A stretch of 64,000 bases of DNA, from NCBI RefSeq assembly GCF_014836955.1, contig NZ_JACSPV010000019.1, forward strand, positions 1-64,000, written 5' to 3'. This document shows positions 26,522 to 36,800 of this stretch, one piece after another. The position numbers and the translations under genes are program-made. The DNA comes from Bacillus norwichensis. GTDB lineage: Bacteria; Bacillota; Bacilli; Bacillales; Bacillaceae_C. The notes below the pieces were generated by a model. It was not told the origin of the DNA. It worked only from the letters and a program-made list of their open reading frames with translations, and ran no database searches. The stretch's first letter is position 1, and the number at the start of each line of letters is the position of its first letter.

Positions 26522-27109
26522 ATGAAAAAAATATTTTTAAATTACTTTTTAATCGGAATTTTGGCATTGCTCTTGTTGCCACAAAACGCCTTAGCCAATG
26601 AAGTTAGCGCAGTGGGTCAGGAATTGTCACCGCAAACAGATGTACAAGAAATAAAAGATAATACTGCGGATTTTGAAACTGAAGAACAAGAAGAACCTCA
26701 ACAAGATGATGTGTCCATAATTAGAAATATAGAAATACTTCAACAAAATAATTCTACTTTAAAAAGTATAACTCCGATGGCAGCTGCTGGTGGCGGTACA
26801 CTTTCTTGTAAGGGCTATACTGGTAAATCAATTTGTGATATAGCTCTTTTCCCCATAGATCCAGTTTATGGTGGGAAAATTACAATATCCTATTATACGG
26901 TTAAAAATGGTGTCAGATCATTAGCAAGTTCAAAATCAATGACATTAAAAAATCTAAGTCATGCAAGAGCAGTATATCGACAAGTAGAAACCAAACATGC
27001 AATAAAAGGTACATATGAAGCTAGAGTTGAAGGATACTTGTTAAGCTATTATCATGAATTGCCTTTAACGGTGAAATCTATTTGGTCAGCGAAATTCAAA
27101 GTAAAATAA
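26522..27109 (+). CDS. Secreted protein of unknown function (prophage cargo)
   Basis: A 195-residue protein with a clear Sec signal peptide (KK, hydrophobic core, ALA-NE cleavage after about residue 25), then an acidic Glu/Gln-rich stretch (about 40-65) and a globular C-terminal region with two cysteines ten residues apart (LSCKGYTGKSICDIALF), perhaps a disulfide. AAGGAGG lies just upstream. It is more AT-rich than the phage structural genes and reads rightward, away from them. No family recognised. A lysogenic-conversion role is plausible. Confidence 0.7.
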   Translation: MKKIFLNYFLIGILALLLLPQNALANEVSAVGQELSPQTDVQEIKDNTADFETEEQEEPQQDDVSIIRNIEILQQNNSTLKSITPMAAAGGGTLSCKGYTGKSICDIALFPIDPVYGGKITISYYTVKNGVRSLASSKSMTLKNLSHARAVYRQVETKHAIKGTYEARVEGYLLSYYHELPLTVKSIWSAKFKVK

Positions 27110-27130
27110 ATAGTTGAGGTTGAAGGATAA

Positions 27131-27832
27131 ATGAAAAATTGGACAATCCAATTAACTAATGATGATTATTTCAAGATGTCCTCTCCAAGACCCCAAGAGA
27201 GACCAGAAATCAATCATATGCAAACTATAAAAAATAAGAAGAACAGATTGTTCGCGAATAGAGATTTGTCAAGTACTGAACAGTTTCTAATAGCCAAGTA
27301 CTATATATATCCTGGAGATTCTTCTGAGTTATTAAGTAATCCCCAAAAATTTGGGATTAATAGAATTCAACAATATTCAACCCATTTTGAAGAATCCCTG
27401 TACCTCTATTCCAATGATGAATTAAAATTTATTCAGTTAATGAACGCGACCAAAGAATCATTGATACAATTCGAAAAACAAAAACAAAATTTAAGCATTT
27501 GTAGATTTGTTAAAGAACTATATTTAAGCCCTCATAATAAATTTAAAGATTTAGGATACTGGGAATTAAATAGAACAAAAAATATTTTTTTCCAATTAAA
27601 AAAAGGCTCAGTGAAAACACTAGAATATGATGAACTTAACCAAGAAAACGAGCTTATAGAATATCTGACAATCTGTCAACCTGAATTTGGAGTTGAGCCA
27701 AATGGATTATTGTTCAATGAAGATTTACAAAAAAATTATGTAATAAGATTATTAGCTAGTGTTTTTAAAGATATATTCTTAGTTGTTAATGAGCCAACAA
27801 ATAGAGTTGTATCTATTGTCACAACCCTGTAG
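27131..27832 (+). CDS. Uncharacterised 233-residue protein, partner of the secreted protein
   Basis: Begins 21 bases after the secreted-protein gene with a GAGGTTGAAGGA site, so the pair is one operon. The 233-residue product has no signal peptide or membrane helix and is rich in Asn, Gln, Lys and Leu. I recognise no family. A terminator follows at 27911. The pairing of a secreted and a cytosolic protein could be an effector/immunity or defence arrangement, but nothing in the sequence proves it. Confidence 0.65.
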   Translation: MKNWTIQLTNDDYFKMSSPRPQERPEINHMQTIKNKKNRLFANRDLSSTEQFLIAKYYIYPGDSSELLSNPQKFGINRIQQYSTHFEESLYLYSNDELKFIQLMNATKESLIQFEKQKQNLSICRFVKELYLSPHNKFKDLGYWELNRTKNIFFQLKKGSVKTLEYDELNQENELIEYLTICQPEFGVEPNGLLFNEDLQKNYVIRLLASVFKDIFLVVNEPTNRVVSIVTTL

Positions 27833-27910
27833 ACTTGCTGTTAGGGATTGAAATAAATATATGAATGAAGGATTCAATTCAATGGATTGCGTTTCAAAAT
27901 ATTCACTAAA

Positions 27911-27940
27911 GCCCGGTCAACGCCGGGCCTGTTTTTATTT
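27911..27940 (+). terminator. Terminator of the cargo operon
   Basis: A perfect GCCCGG / CCGGGC stem with a 6-base loop, then CTGTTTTTATTT. Confidence 0.85.
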
Positions 27941-27943
27941 AAC

Positions 27944-27979
27944 AAAAAAGCGCCCCGTCCATAATTGGATAGGTCGCCC
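27944..27979 (-). terminator. Terminator of the phage late operon
   Basis: Minus strand: an imperfect 11-bp stem (GCGACCTATCC / GGACGGGGCGC) followed by TTTTTT, downstream of the endolysin. Faces the cargo terminator. Confidence 0.65.
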
Positions 27980-28019
27980 TCTTAGGCAATCGATGCCCTA
28001 ATACGTTAATTATAACATA

Positions 28020-28997
28020 TTATTTAACCCTCAATCGTTGGCCAACATTAATCTTATTGACGTCTTTAAGGTTGTTCCAGCTTTTAATCTGAGCTTGCGT
28101 TACCTTATTTTTAAGAGCCAAGGCACTCACTGTATCACCGTGCTTGACTGTATGGTAAACAGCCTTTTGAGCAGGTGCCGCTGGTGCAGATCCAGACAGT
28201 TTAATTGTTTGCCCAACACGAATAACGTCAGGATCCTTAATACCGTTAATCTTGACCAGTTCGGCGACAGTCGTCTTGTATTTTTTAGCAATTGCAGACA
28301 ACGTGTCCCCAGCCTTGACGATGTGAGTATTAGTAGCTGGTTTTTTATTGGGTGTCGGCTTGGAGGCCGCGGGTTTATTAACAGATACGGTCGTTTTCCC
28401 AATGAACCAACTTAAAGGCTTATTACCATTTATTAAATTAAAATCTAGACCTCCGTTATACCAACTGACTTTACAATGCTGCGAATACTGCCATAGATCA
28501 CAAGCATAGTTCGGCTTTAAATGAGGCTTACCGTTATCTTTTCCGTAACGCGGCAACCAAAGAAAGTCTGCTTTTACCTCGTCCAGTCCATATTTTTTAT
28601 ACAACTCATGAGACACATAATAACCTGTTTTGTACCCAGCGTTTTTTAATGTATCAATAAATGCTTGTGAAGCCTTTGAAAGGTTTTTAGTACCACATGA
28701 TTTGACTGTATCACCTTCAACATCCAAAGCCAAAAATAAGGCGTCTTTATCGGCTCGTTTGATAAAGTCATTCGCTTCTACAATTGCGTCGTTCACAGAT
28801 ACATACATGCCGTACGCGTAATGCCCAAAAGGAATGCCGTGCTTTTTGCAATTGGCTACGTGATTTTTATATTCTCGGTCAATGAGGTTAGACCCATACT
28901 GTACTCTTATTATTACCATGTCCACTTCTTTAGCGGCTTTCACCCAGTTTATAGCGCTTGACTTCTGATGATGTGATATGTCCATAATAATTCCCAT
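28020..28997 (-). CDS. Endolysin: GH25 lysozyme with two LysM domains
   Basis: A 325-residue endolysin. The GH25 muramidase domain (residues 3-200) has catalytic D6 and the D92-x-E94 pair (LALDVEGD); two LysM peptidoglycan-binding repeats follow at about 228-272 and 281-325, after a Lys/Pro-rich linker. It cleaves N-acetylmuramyl bonds at the end of the lytic cycle. ATG 28997 is preceded by AGGAGAGG; the upstream extension of the frame overlaps the holin gene and lacks a site. Last gene of the late operon. Confidence 0.92.
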   Translation of the reverse strand: MGIIMDISHHQKSSAINWVKAAKEVDMVIIRVQYGSNLIDREYKNHVANCKKHGIPFGHYAYGMYVSVNDAIVEANDFIKRADKDALFLALDVEGDTVKSCGTKNLSKASQAFIDTLKNAGYKTGYYVSHELYKKYGLDEVKADFLWLPRYGKDNGKPHLKPNYACDLWQYSQHCKVSWYNGGLDFNLINGNKPLSWFIGKTTVSVNKPAASKPTPNKKPATNTHIVKAGDTLSAIAKKYKTTVAELVKINGIKDPDVIRVGQTIKLSGSAPAAPAQKAVYHTVKHGDTVSALALKNKVTQAQIKSWNNLKDVNKINVGQRLRVK

Positions 28998-29047
28998 ATT
29001 AGTTTTACCTCTCCTAATAAATATTAAAAAAGAGCAACGCTTATGCG

Positions 29048-29440
29048 TCACTCCTTGTCCTTGCTAAATATTTTTTTAAAGAAATCTATAAACGGATCCA
29101 TCGTCTTATCATCCTCGGCCAGTTTAAAATGATTAAGTACCGAGTTGATTTCGCTTGCCAAATATCCAATGTAGAGCACATATAATGCACTGATCCCGAG
29201 TGGCTCTGGCATCAACAAAGCGACCGGAATCGAATAAACGAGCAAAATAAATAAAAGCAACTTCCGGGCGATCCCAAAAATTGCTTTGCTAGATGAAAAT
29301 TTTATTTTTGGATTAAGCTTTGCGTTAATCCAGCCCACTGTAAAATCAATAATGTTCGCTCCCATAATGAGCGCTAGGATGTAAATAAGTTTAGTATTAT
29401 CTGTTTCCAAGAAGCTCGACAACCATTGTATCATGTCCAT
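29048..29440 (-). CDS. Phage holin (phage_holin_4 / toxin-secretion type)
   Basis: A 130-residue membrane protein with three to four hydrophobic segments (near 15-35, 58-75, 80-100) and a charged C-terminal tail (FKKIFSKDKE), matching the phage_holin_4_1 family. It forms membrane lesions that let the endolysin reach the wall. It sits just upstream of the endolysin, the usual lysis cassette. Confidence 0.88.
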   Translation of the reverse strand: MDMIQWLSSFLETDNTKLIYILALIMGANIIDFTVGWINAKLNPKIKFSSSKAIFGIARKLLLFILLVYSIPVALLMPEPLGISALYVLYIGYLASEINSVLNHFKLAEDDKTMDPFIDFFKKIFSKDKE

Positions 29441-29482
29441 CTAACTCACCCTTCTATTTAATATTTAAGCAAAATAAAAGCC

Positions 29483-31480
29483 CTAATCGGGACTAAATGT
29501 ATGCTTTACCACGCCATTGACAACAAAAAAGACATAACCATTATCATTAATGGTTATGTAGGTATTATCACTAACGCCAAATCTGGCGGAGTTTGATGTG
29601 CTCGATACATATGCCTTTTCGCCTGCTTGCAGTTGCCTTACCCACCATCTGTCCTTCTGGGCCTGAGCGATCAATTGGCTTGTGTCTTCGCTATCATTAT
29701 AGATGACTCCAAATGTTCCAGCCTTTCGTGCGCCCGTTTCACTTCTGCCGCCAAAAAACAGGTGAGTGTTGTGCTCTGTCGGCGTCTGCTCAAAAACCAT
29801 ACAAGCCTGGTCTGTACGGCGATTATTTTTCCATAACTCGGCATCCGTGTATAATCCCAAAAAACTTTTACCTGCCCATGCCTGTGGACCAGCAACGGCT
29901 GTATAGTTGTTGTCTATATTAAAAGCTGCTGTTCTGAATGCGAAATTACGGACATCATTCCGTAAATGAATGATGTCAAAAAATGAGTTGGCAACAAGCA
30001 AATTAAGTCCCCGGGCATAGGTTGATCCATTGCTCATGGGAATGGTTCCCCGTCCGAAACTTCCGATCAGACTCTCATCTGTATGGTAAAAATCTAATGA
30101 ATATTGACCAAAATTCATCGTCAATTTATTTCCAAAATAAGACCAAATTGAACCATCAGAAATATCGATTCGCTTATTGCCACCTGCTGTTATCGTCCCA
30201 GCAAGAATATGCTCTGCTAGTATGCCTCGGCCAGTAATAGCGTTGCGGAATGTCTTACCACCATCCTGTGACACGCCTAGCCCGGCGCTTGTAAGCATAA
30301 CGACCAGGTTAGGGTTGTAAGGATCCCGGGCAATGATGCCATTTGTAAAATCAAGTTCCGTTTGGGCAGATAAAATGGCTTTGGTTACGTTGGCAACCTC
30401 GCTAGCTAACGCATTTAAAGGCAGTTTCTTTCTACCGTTGAAAAGCTCATTTACTGTCTTTGCCGCATTAGAAAGACTCGCCTGATGCCGTTTGACAATA
30501 TCCTGTGATCCAAACGTCAACCGAATATCAAGTATATTTCCGCGCCAGTCCCTAACTACTGATTTATTGACGACACGAACCTCTTCATTTAATAAAATGC
30601 GTTCATCGATGAGAAATACCCTGTCACCAACATTTGTCTGGGCGATAGGGTATTTTTGCTTGGTTAGATCGTGTATGTCAGCGGTCACGCTGATTTTCAG
30701 TGATTCATCCACTAGCCTTTTTAAATTGGCATCCATCACAGAGGCGATTTTAACCCGTCCATCCTTTATAGGCGGGGCATGTCGCTTGCCAATACCAGGG
30801 ATATTTGCAATGGGAGAAGTGTATTCCCGAATAAGTTTAGCATCTTTCCAATCTCCTGCTTCTTTGTCACCTTCGTAATCACCGTATCCTTTGGCATATG
30901 TCCAAAAGCTCGTTGCGTCAGTCTCTTGTACGATATTTGAGGCATTGAGCCGGTGACGATACATGACGTTTAAGTCCTCACCGATTAGCTTCTTTATGAA
31001 GACAGTTTGTCCCATGACGGTGAACTCTGCTCCGTACCGGTTGAGAGCGTCCTGGAACATTTCTAAGCGCGTGGATCCACCACCAAACCCTTCCCAGTCT
31101 ATTGCATAATAGTCGCCTGACATTTGATAAAAATAGCCACTGCCAGCAAAGATGATGTCAAATGCAACTTTCGCTGTGAGCGATCGATTATATTCCTCAT
31201 ATACCCGGTCATTGTCAAAGTCATCGTAAAATGATGGAATGGCTCTGATCTCTGCGGATAACAGTTTCCCTTCCCCTTGCTTTTTAACAAAGGCGACTTT
31301 GTAAAAGTTCTCGTCATCGTCTACTAACGTCCACATTTTTTCAAGGTTTTCCAAAAATACAAGATTGGGTTTAGTGGGTTTAATGACCGCAGATAAAACT
31401 TTGTTGCCGTTTAATTCTTCCTCAATCTGATAAGTCATTTGAGTGACATAATGCCGGTTGTTTAAGTCGGTCAGATACAA
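29483..31480 (-). CDS. Phage tail protein (prophage endopeptidase tail/Tal-like)
   Basis: A 665-residue baseplate/tail-tip protein. The N-terminal 380 residues resemble the Prophage_tail/Tal family that follows Dit in siphoviruses (gp27-like hub: LTAKVAFDIIFAGSGYFYQM, VGDRVFLIDERI), then a beta-rich region from about residue 440 to the end, probably receptor- or wall-contacting. It starts with TTG, seven bases after AAAGGAG. Located between the permuted-PBP protein and the holin. Confidence 0.8.
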   Translation of the reverse strand: MYLTDLNNRHYVTQMTYQIEEELNGNKVLSAVIKPTKPNLVFLENLEKMWTLVDDDENFYKVAFVKKQGEGKLLSAEIRAIPSFYDDFDNDRVYEEYNRSLTAKVAFDIIFAGSGYFYQMSGDYYAIDWEGFGGGSTRLEMFQDALNRYGAEFTVMGQTVFIKKLIGEDLNVMYRHRLNASNIVQETDATSFWTYAKGYGDYEGDKEAGDWKDAKLIREYTSPIANIPGIGKRHAPPIKDGRVKIASVMDANLKRLVDESLKISVTADIHDLTKQKYPIAQTNVGDRVFLIDERILLNEEVRVVNKSVVRDWRGNILDIRLTFGSQDIVKRHQASLSNAAKTVNELFNGRKKLPLNALASEVANVTKAILSAQTELDFTNGIIARDPYNPNLVVMLTSAGLGVSQDGGKTFRNAITGRGILAEHILAGTITAGGNKRIDISDGSIWSYFGNKLTMNFGQYSLDFYHTDESLIGSFGRGTIPMSNGSTYARGLNLLVANSFFDIIHLRNDVRNFAFRTAAFNIDNNYTAVAGPQAWAGKSFLGLYTDAELWKNNRRTDQACMVFEQTPTEHNTHLFFGGRSETGARKAGTFGVIYNDSEDTSQLIAQAQKDRWWVRQLQAGEKAYVSSTSNSARFGVSDNTYITINDNGYVFFVVNGVVKHTFSPD

Positions 31481-31492
31481 AACATCACTCCT

Positions 31493-32959
31493 TTACGCGT
31501 AACCTCTTGCTTTCACAATCCGCTGTCCTACAGCGCGCGCAACCGCTTTGGCTGTTGTATTATGTGAATGCAACATCATGAGGTACAAAGCATCTTTAAA
31601 TGTAATGCGATCACCCTCATTAAAGACAAGCGAATCTTCAACCTTGTCACTGGCTTTAAAGCTGAACGATTCGTTTAAATCGGGAACACTTTCGATTAAA
31701 ATCAAACTTGTTAAGATTTTCGTCGTACTTGCAGGAGATTGTCTCTCTGTATTTCCTTTAAGAAAAAGCTCATTTAATGGCGTCCCTGTATGCAATAAAG
31801 GATTCGCAGGCAATAAAATAGCACAAGCCCCTACTGCGTCAATGGTAGGACTTGCGCTTCCGTTATTTTCTATAATTTTTATCGCTTCATCGAATAACTG
31901 TTTCATTGCGATCCATCGATCACCGTCTGCCTTTAATATTGTACCCGCTAATACATGGCCTTTTTGCTTATGCTGTACGACTAGACATAAATTGTGGACC
32001 ACACCTAAAGTTCCAGTTTTTCCACCTAAAATCGTATAGCTTTGTTCAAATGCAGCATCTTGCACTGACGAAGTAATATTAATAGTTCGTGCACTGGATC
32101 CTTTAATGGCAACCTCATAATTTTTAGTTCCCCAAACTTTGGTTAACTCCGCAATCCCTGCAGCATGTCGAGTAATCAATGTCATATCCTTCGGGCTTGT
32201 CAATTGGCCCGCAGCTGATAACCCGCTTGAGTTCTTAAAATTTGGGTTATCACACCCTAATCGAGCTGCCTTTTTATTCATCTCGGCAATGAAGACTTGT
32301 TCTGCAACTTCATCAGAAACAACATTACTATCAGGTGGGCGGATATCTGCAACGTCTCTTTCTATTTCCTCAAAACGTGCTTTAATGTTTGTAAAATGCT
32401 TACCTTTTGCATCACTTGTTTTAGCTTCACTTACATCCTTAATGTCAATTCCGACCAGCGTTTTCATATATGGTTCATAAGGCGTTAATGCATTACCTTC
32501 TTCAACCTGTAATCCACTGGCTAACGTCCGATTGACTGAAATTCGGATATATACTGCGTTATTTTCCGTTTTCAGCGTATCTCCTTTAGCAACGTATAAA
32601 AATCTAATGAAACTTTTATCTTTATCATACTGTGCCGTATAGATCGGGTTATTCGTTATATATGTTTGCCCCTGTTTGATCAATTCATAATCTGCAGTAA
32701 CATTAACTCCATCGTCGATGATTTCACCGGTCACACTAACCCGGCCACTGACTGTATCATGTTGATTAAATAGATTTTTTCCTGCTCTGATAAAACTGGT
32801 TTTATCGGTTGTGATCGCCCCAGCCGGTATATAATCTGATAAATTTTGTTTAATTTCACTTTCTATTTCTGTGCCGAGATCAAACAACTCTCGAAAATTA
32901 TCATTAATATTATTTCTAGTTTCCCTATCCCATAAAACGCTAATTAATTTTATTGCCAT
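31493..32959 (-). CDS. Tail-associated protein with a circularly permuted S11/PBP-type D,D-peptidase domain
   Basis: A 488-residue protein. Residues 1-210 are a phage structural region (N-terminus MAIKLISVLWDRETRNNIND). Residues 215-488 carry all motifs of S11 D-Ala-D-Ala carboxypeptidases but in rotated order: first the normally C-terminal half (MNKKAARLG 227-235, KTG 314-316), then the normally N-terminal half (VGACAILL, SxxK at S411-K414 in PASTTK, SxN at S465-N467). The catalytic triad is complete, so it could cut or rearrange peptidoglycan stem peptides during adsorption. ATG 32959 follows AAAAGGAG; the frame upstream of it overlaps the Dit gene. Confidence 0.82.
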   Translation of the reverse strand: MAIKLISVLWDRETRNNINDNFRELFDLGTEIESEIKQNLSDYIPAGAITTDKTSFIRAGKNLFNQHDTVSGRVSVTGEIIDDGVNVTADYELIKQGQTYITNNPIYTAQYDKDKSFIRFLYVAKGDTLKTENNAVYIRISVNRTLASGLQVEEGNALTPYEPYMKTLVGIDIKDVSEAKTSDAKGKHFTNIKARFEEIERDVADIRPPDSNVVSDEVAEQVFIAEMNKKAARLGCDNPNFKNSSGLSAAGQLTSPKDMTLITRHAAGIAELTKVWGTKNYEVAIKGSSARTINITSSVQDAAFEQSYTILGGKTGTLGVVHNLCLVVQHKQKGHVLAGTILKADGDRWIAMKQLFDEAIKIIENNGSASPTIDAVGACAILLPANPLLHTGTPLNELFLKGNTERQSPASTTKILTSLILIESVPDLNESFSFKASDKVEDSLVFNEGDRITFKDALYLMMLHSHNTTAKAVARAVGQRIVKARGYA

Positions 32960-33020
32960 TTTTCTCGCTCCTTTTGACATACAAAAAAGAGAGGTAGCTA
33001 TCTCCCTCCCACAATCTTCT

Positions 33021-33866
33021 CTATTGGTAATAAAAAGGAAAATCGAATGCAATCGTAGCACTGTTACAGTTGTAGATTTGGAATAAGTTCCAGCCTGGCG
33101 ACAACTCAATAAAATTTTTCCGAGTGTCTCTTAAAAACGCTAGACTATTCCGTGTCACGTTTGGTCCGTCATAAATTACTTTGTCCGTATTTTTGAGTGG
33201 TACATCGATCCTTGAACGGCTGCCATTAGTCAAATTCACCAATTGGAATAACTCTGTGCTGCCGACCACATTACTAATCGTTATTTTCAAGTCCTGCTCA
33301 AACGGATGGATAGGCACGTTACCAGCATTAAAAATCCGGAAAGTGTTGCCGGCAATTGCATTATGCGTGTAAATCAACGTATCGTCTACAGATTCAAGCC
33401 CCATACCAAAGCCCCAGAGTCCATCATTTGCATTAATACCATTTCGTTGTATGTCCTGAGTAGTACCAATGGACTCGGCGAACGGCAGATCAACCATTTC
33501 TAATTGAATTCCAACTGATGCTACTTTCCGGTTAACCCTTTCTGGTATGAACGGTTCAACAGCAATCACTTTATACCTTTTACCTGGTTGATATTCCTCC
33601 GATACATAAAAGAAATCACCTTGACTGTAATAGGCAAACACTTCATCCCTTAATAGCCTATAATCTTGCGTGTTATGAGCTTGTAGCCGAAAAAGCAACT
33701 CAATATTCCTGGTTTCTTGCGTATGTCCTTTATCAATATACCCATGTCTACCTTCCACAGCCTCAGTTTCTCTCTTTTTTCGGATAGAGGATATAAAAAT
33801 ATCAAGAGGTGTCACACCAGACGGGAAAGGCTTCAAGTTCATGTTTTCGTCATAAACAATAAACAA
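33021..33866 (-). CDS. Distal tail protein (Dit)
   Basis: A 281-residue Siphovirus_tail/Dit-family protein (early FIVYDENMNLKPFPSGVTPL, then the conserved REL-type core RNIELLFRLQAHNTQDYRLLRDEV). Dit forms the hexameric ring that joins tail tube and baseplate. The TTG start follows AGGAGGTG. Directly downstream of the tape measure gene, as in most siphoviruses. Confidence 0.85.
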   Translation of the reverse strand: MFIVYDENMNLKPFPSGVTPLDIFISSIRKKRETEAVEGRHGYIDKGHTQETRNIELLFRLQAHNTQDYRLLRDEVFAYYSQGDFFYVSEEYQPGKRYKVIAVEPFIPERVNRKVASVGIQLEMVDLPFAESIGTTQDIQRNGINANDGLWGFGMGLESVDDTLIYTHNAIAGNTFRIFNAGNVPIHPFEQDLKITISNVVGSTELFQLVNLTNGSRSRIDVPLKNTDKVIYDGPNVTRNSLAFLRDTRKNFIELSPGWNLFQIYNCNSATIAFDFPFYYQ

Positions 33867-33877
33867 GTAGACACCTC

Positions 33878-36800
33878 CTAAAAATACCTTCCTATATTAT
33901 CAACTGCGTTATTTTCATTAACAATTCTAGTAACAGTGTTCCCGTCGATTTGGATGATCTTCCCGTCTTTAATCCCTTGTACAATGTCTTTTAAAAGCCT
34001 GACGACTGTAGCATTGCCATCTGACATAGCCTGCTGGTTGTTTAATTGATTGACCACTCGATTGGCTTCACCCGGATCCCTAGCACCTGCGGCATACCCA
34101 GGCAGATTGTTTAAAGCCCTAAGAATCTTTTTGGATTCATCATGAGTGAATACCTCATAACCGCGTGGACGATCATACAGACCAAAATTGAGTAACTCCC
34201 ATCTATTACCAAGACGGCCAAGCTCGAATCCTTCTTCACCCGCAAGGAACGCCCCACCTTTATGGCCTCCTAATGGTGTTCCGTCTGCATATCCTAATAA
34301 CTGAAATGGAGATAACGCTAGTTTTGCAGCTGATACAGAAAGGTTAATAGCTTTTCTGACGGGGCTACTTAGAGCTTGGTTTAGAGCATCAACCGATGGA
34401 TTAGTATTCACATTCACATCTTTTTGAACATTTTTTCCTAGCTCATTGGTCAAATCCTGTGCCTTCCCAGTACCTTTGTCTATTTCTGCATTTGTACCTT
34501 GCTGTGCAGCTGCCATTTCTAGCATTCTTTTCAAGGAAGACTTAAGTAGACCATCGTTAAATCCTAATATCGTTTGAAGGGCTTCTTGTTTTATATTAAA
34601 TTCAGCTTGGTATCCTGTTTCTTCCAGGATTTTTTTCTTGATTGCTTCATGTTTTGATATAGAATCGTCCAATAATTGAATCTGCTGATCATAAAGCCCA
34701 TTGCGTTTTTGCTCCTCGGTAGCATTCGTCATAAGCTCCTGGCGCTCATTTTTTAAGCTTTCTATTTTCTCATCTAGCTTTTTTAGCCCTTTACCTTTTT
34801 CGAAATTAATATCTACCTCTGCAAGCAGAACCTCAGCCATTCTTGCATTGATTTGATCAAGCTTTGATAATTCTTCTTCGTTTAACTTCTGCTTTTTATT
34901 CAACTCCTTGCGTTCTCCCTGTAACTTTTCAAGGGTTTCCGCTATAGTTCCATTTTTTATGGCAAGTAATATTTGTTCTTCTCTTCTTAACTCCATTACT
35001 TCCTTATGAGAGTTTAACCCATGCTTTGTATTAACATGTATTTCTTGTAACCTTTTATTTACTTCTTCAAGGGACATATCACGCTTATCAATCAATTCTT
35101 TAATGTCTGCTTCAACTTTGCTGGCTTCTTTTGCTAAAAACTTATTTTCTTTTCTAAGCTCTTTTTCTCTTTCCAAAGCTTTGACTTGTTCTTCTTTAAG
35201 TTCTTCAAAAGCCATTTCTCTTAAAGAATCTATATACTCTCGCACAGCTTTAGTAGATTCAATTATCGCATTACCTTTATCAGTGAATTTCTGTTCAACC
35301 GTTGGAGCTTGTTCGATAATCGTGCTGTTCAATTCAATCATTTCATCCAGTTGTTCGTTTGACAGTCCACTCTTTTCGGCTAATTTATTATATTCTTCTT
35401 GTAATTGTTCTACTAATGCTGGATTTTGTGTTTTGTTAAGTTCCGACTGTATATCAAGTAACCTTCCAAATTCATCTGCCGTAAGCCCACTCTTTTGTTG
35501 TAGAGACTCATACTTTTCGATGTTTGGCTCAAGTGCATCTGCTTGTTCCAGAAGCGAATCTGCCACTTCTGTTGTAACTTTTTTCGCGTCTTGACTCTTT
35601 TTAGTAAGCTTATAAATTCCATAACCTAATGCCCCTACTCCAGCAATTGCAAGTCCAACTGGCATCCCTGGTCCAGAACTCAGTAACCCGATTCGGCCAA
35701 TTAATCCGGCTCCTCCAACCTTGCCGAACATTTTTGAAACATTACCGCCAACCTTTAGCACTCCACCGATTGTGCTAGTCAATCCTCCGAGAGCTACAGA
35801 TGCAGGACCGATCGCACTAACTATGCCTAACAAACTTAATACAGTTGCTTGTTGCTCCTTATCCATTTCAGAAAAGCTCTGCGCACCGGATTCAATTTTC
35901 TTAATCAAAGGTTCTGCCGCATCTATCGCGTCCATAACAGCAGGAATGAGAGCTTCTCCTAGTGTAATTGAAACGTCTTTTACCCGGTTCCAAAGAATTT
36001 TCAACTGCGATTCGGTGGTTTTATACCTTTCCGCAGCTTCGTTTGTGAGCGCCGTATTTTCTTCCCAAGCTTTACTACCAAGTTCAAGTGACTCCCGGAA
36101 TAAATCTCCTGCACCAGCTGCCCTTAAAAGAGTATCCCTCACACGAATCTCAGACAGGCCAAGATCTTCTAAGACACCAAAGACGTTCTCGCCTTCCTTC
36201 TTCATTCTGTCAAGACCTTCAACAAAGGCAATAACAGCCAACGCTGCATCGTCTTTAAACGCTTTTTGGAAGTCTTTTGCAGACATACCGGCAACATCTG
36301 CGAAATCTTTAACGGCTTTATCACCCATAGCACTAGCGTTGGCAATTTCAATCATAACTCGGGAAAATGCGGATCCACCCATCTCCGCCTGAATACCAAC
36401 TGAAGACAAAGCCCCTGCAAATGCAACAATTTGATCCTCGGTAAGACCGATCTGTGATCCAGCACCTGCTAAACGCAAAGACATGTCAACAATCTCAGAT
36501 TCTGTCGTGGCAAGGTTGTTACCTAAATCAACGACAGTTGCCCCAAGCCTATCAATATTCTTCATAGGCATCTGCGTGATATTTGCAAGACGGGCTAATG
36601 CAGTAGCAGCTTCTTCGGAAGACATGTTTGTCGCTACCCCAAGGTCCACCATTACTCGAGTAAATTTGAGAATATCTTTCCGCTTAATACCGAGCTGTCC
36701 AGCTACTTCCGCGACACCAGCAATCTCGTTGGCAGAGGCAGGCAATTCCTTGGCCATATCTCGAATACCCTGTTTAAGTTCGGCGAATTGATCTTCTGTA

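Noticed and set aside
31548-32039. A 163-codon plus-strand ORF inside the permuted-peptidase gene
   Set aside because: Antisense to clear catalytic motifs and without a translation signal.
35721-36392. A 223-codon plus-strand ORF inside the tape measure gene
   Set aside because: It is antisense to the well-conserved tape-measure core, has low-complexity Ser/Ala-rich translation and no ribosome binding site.
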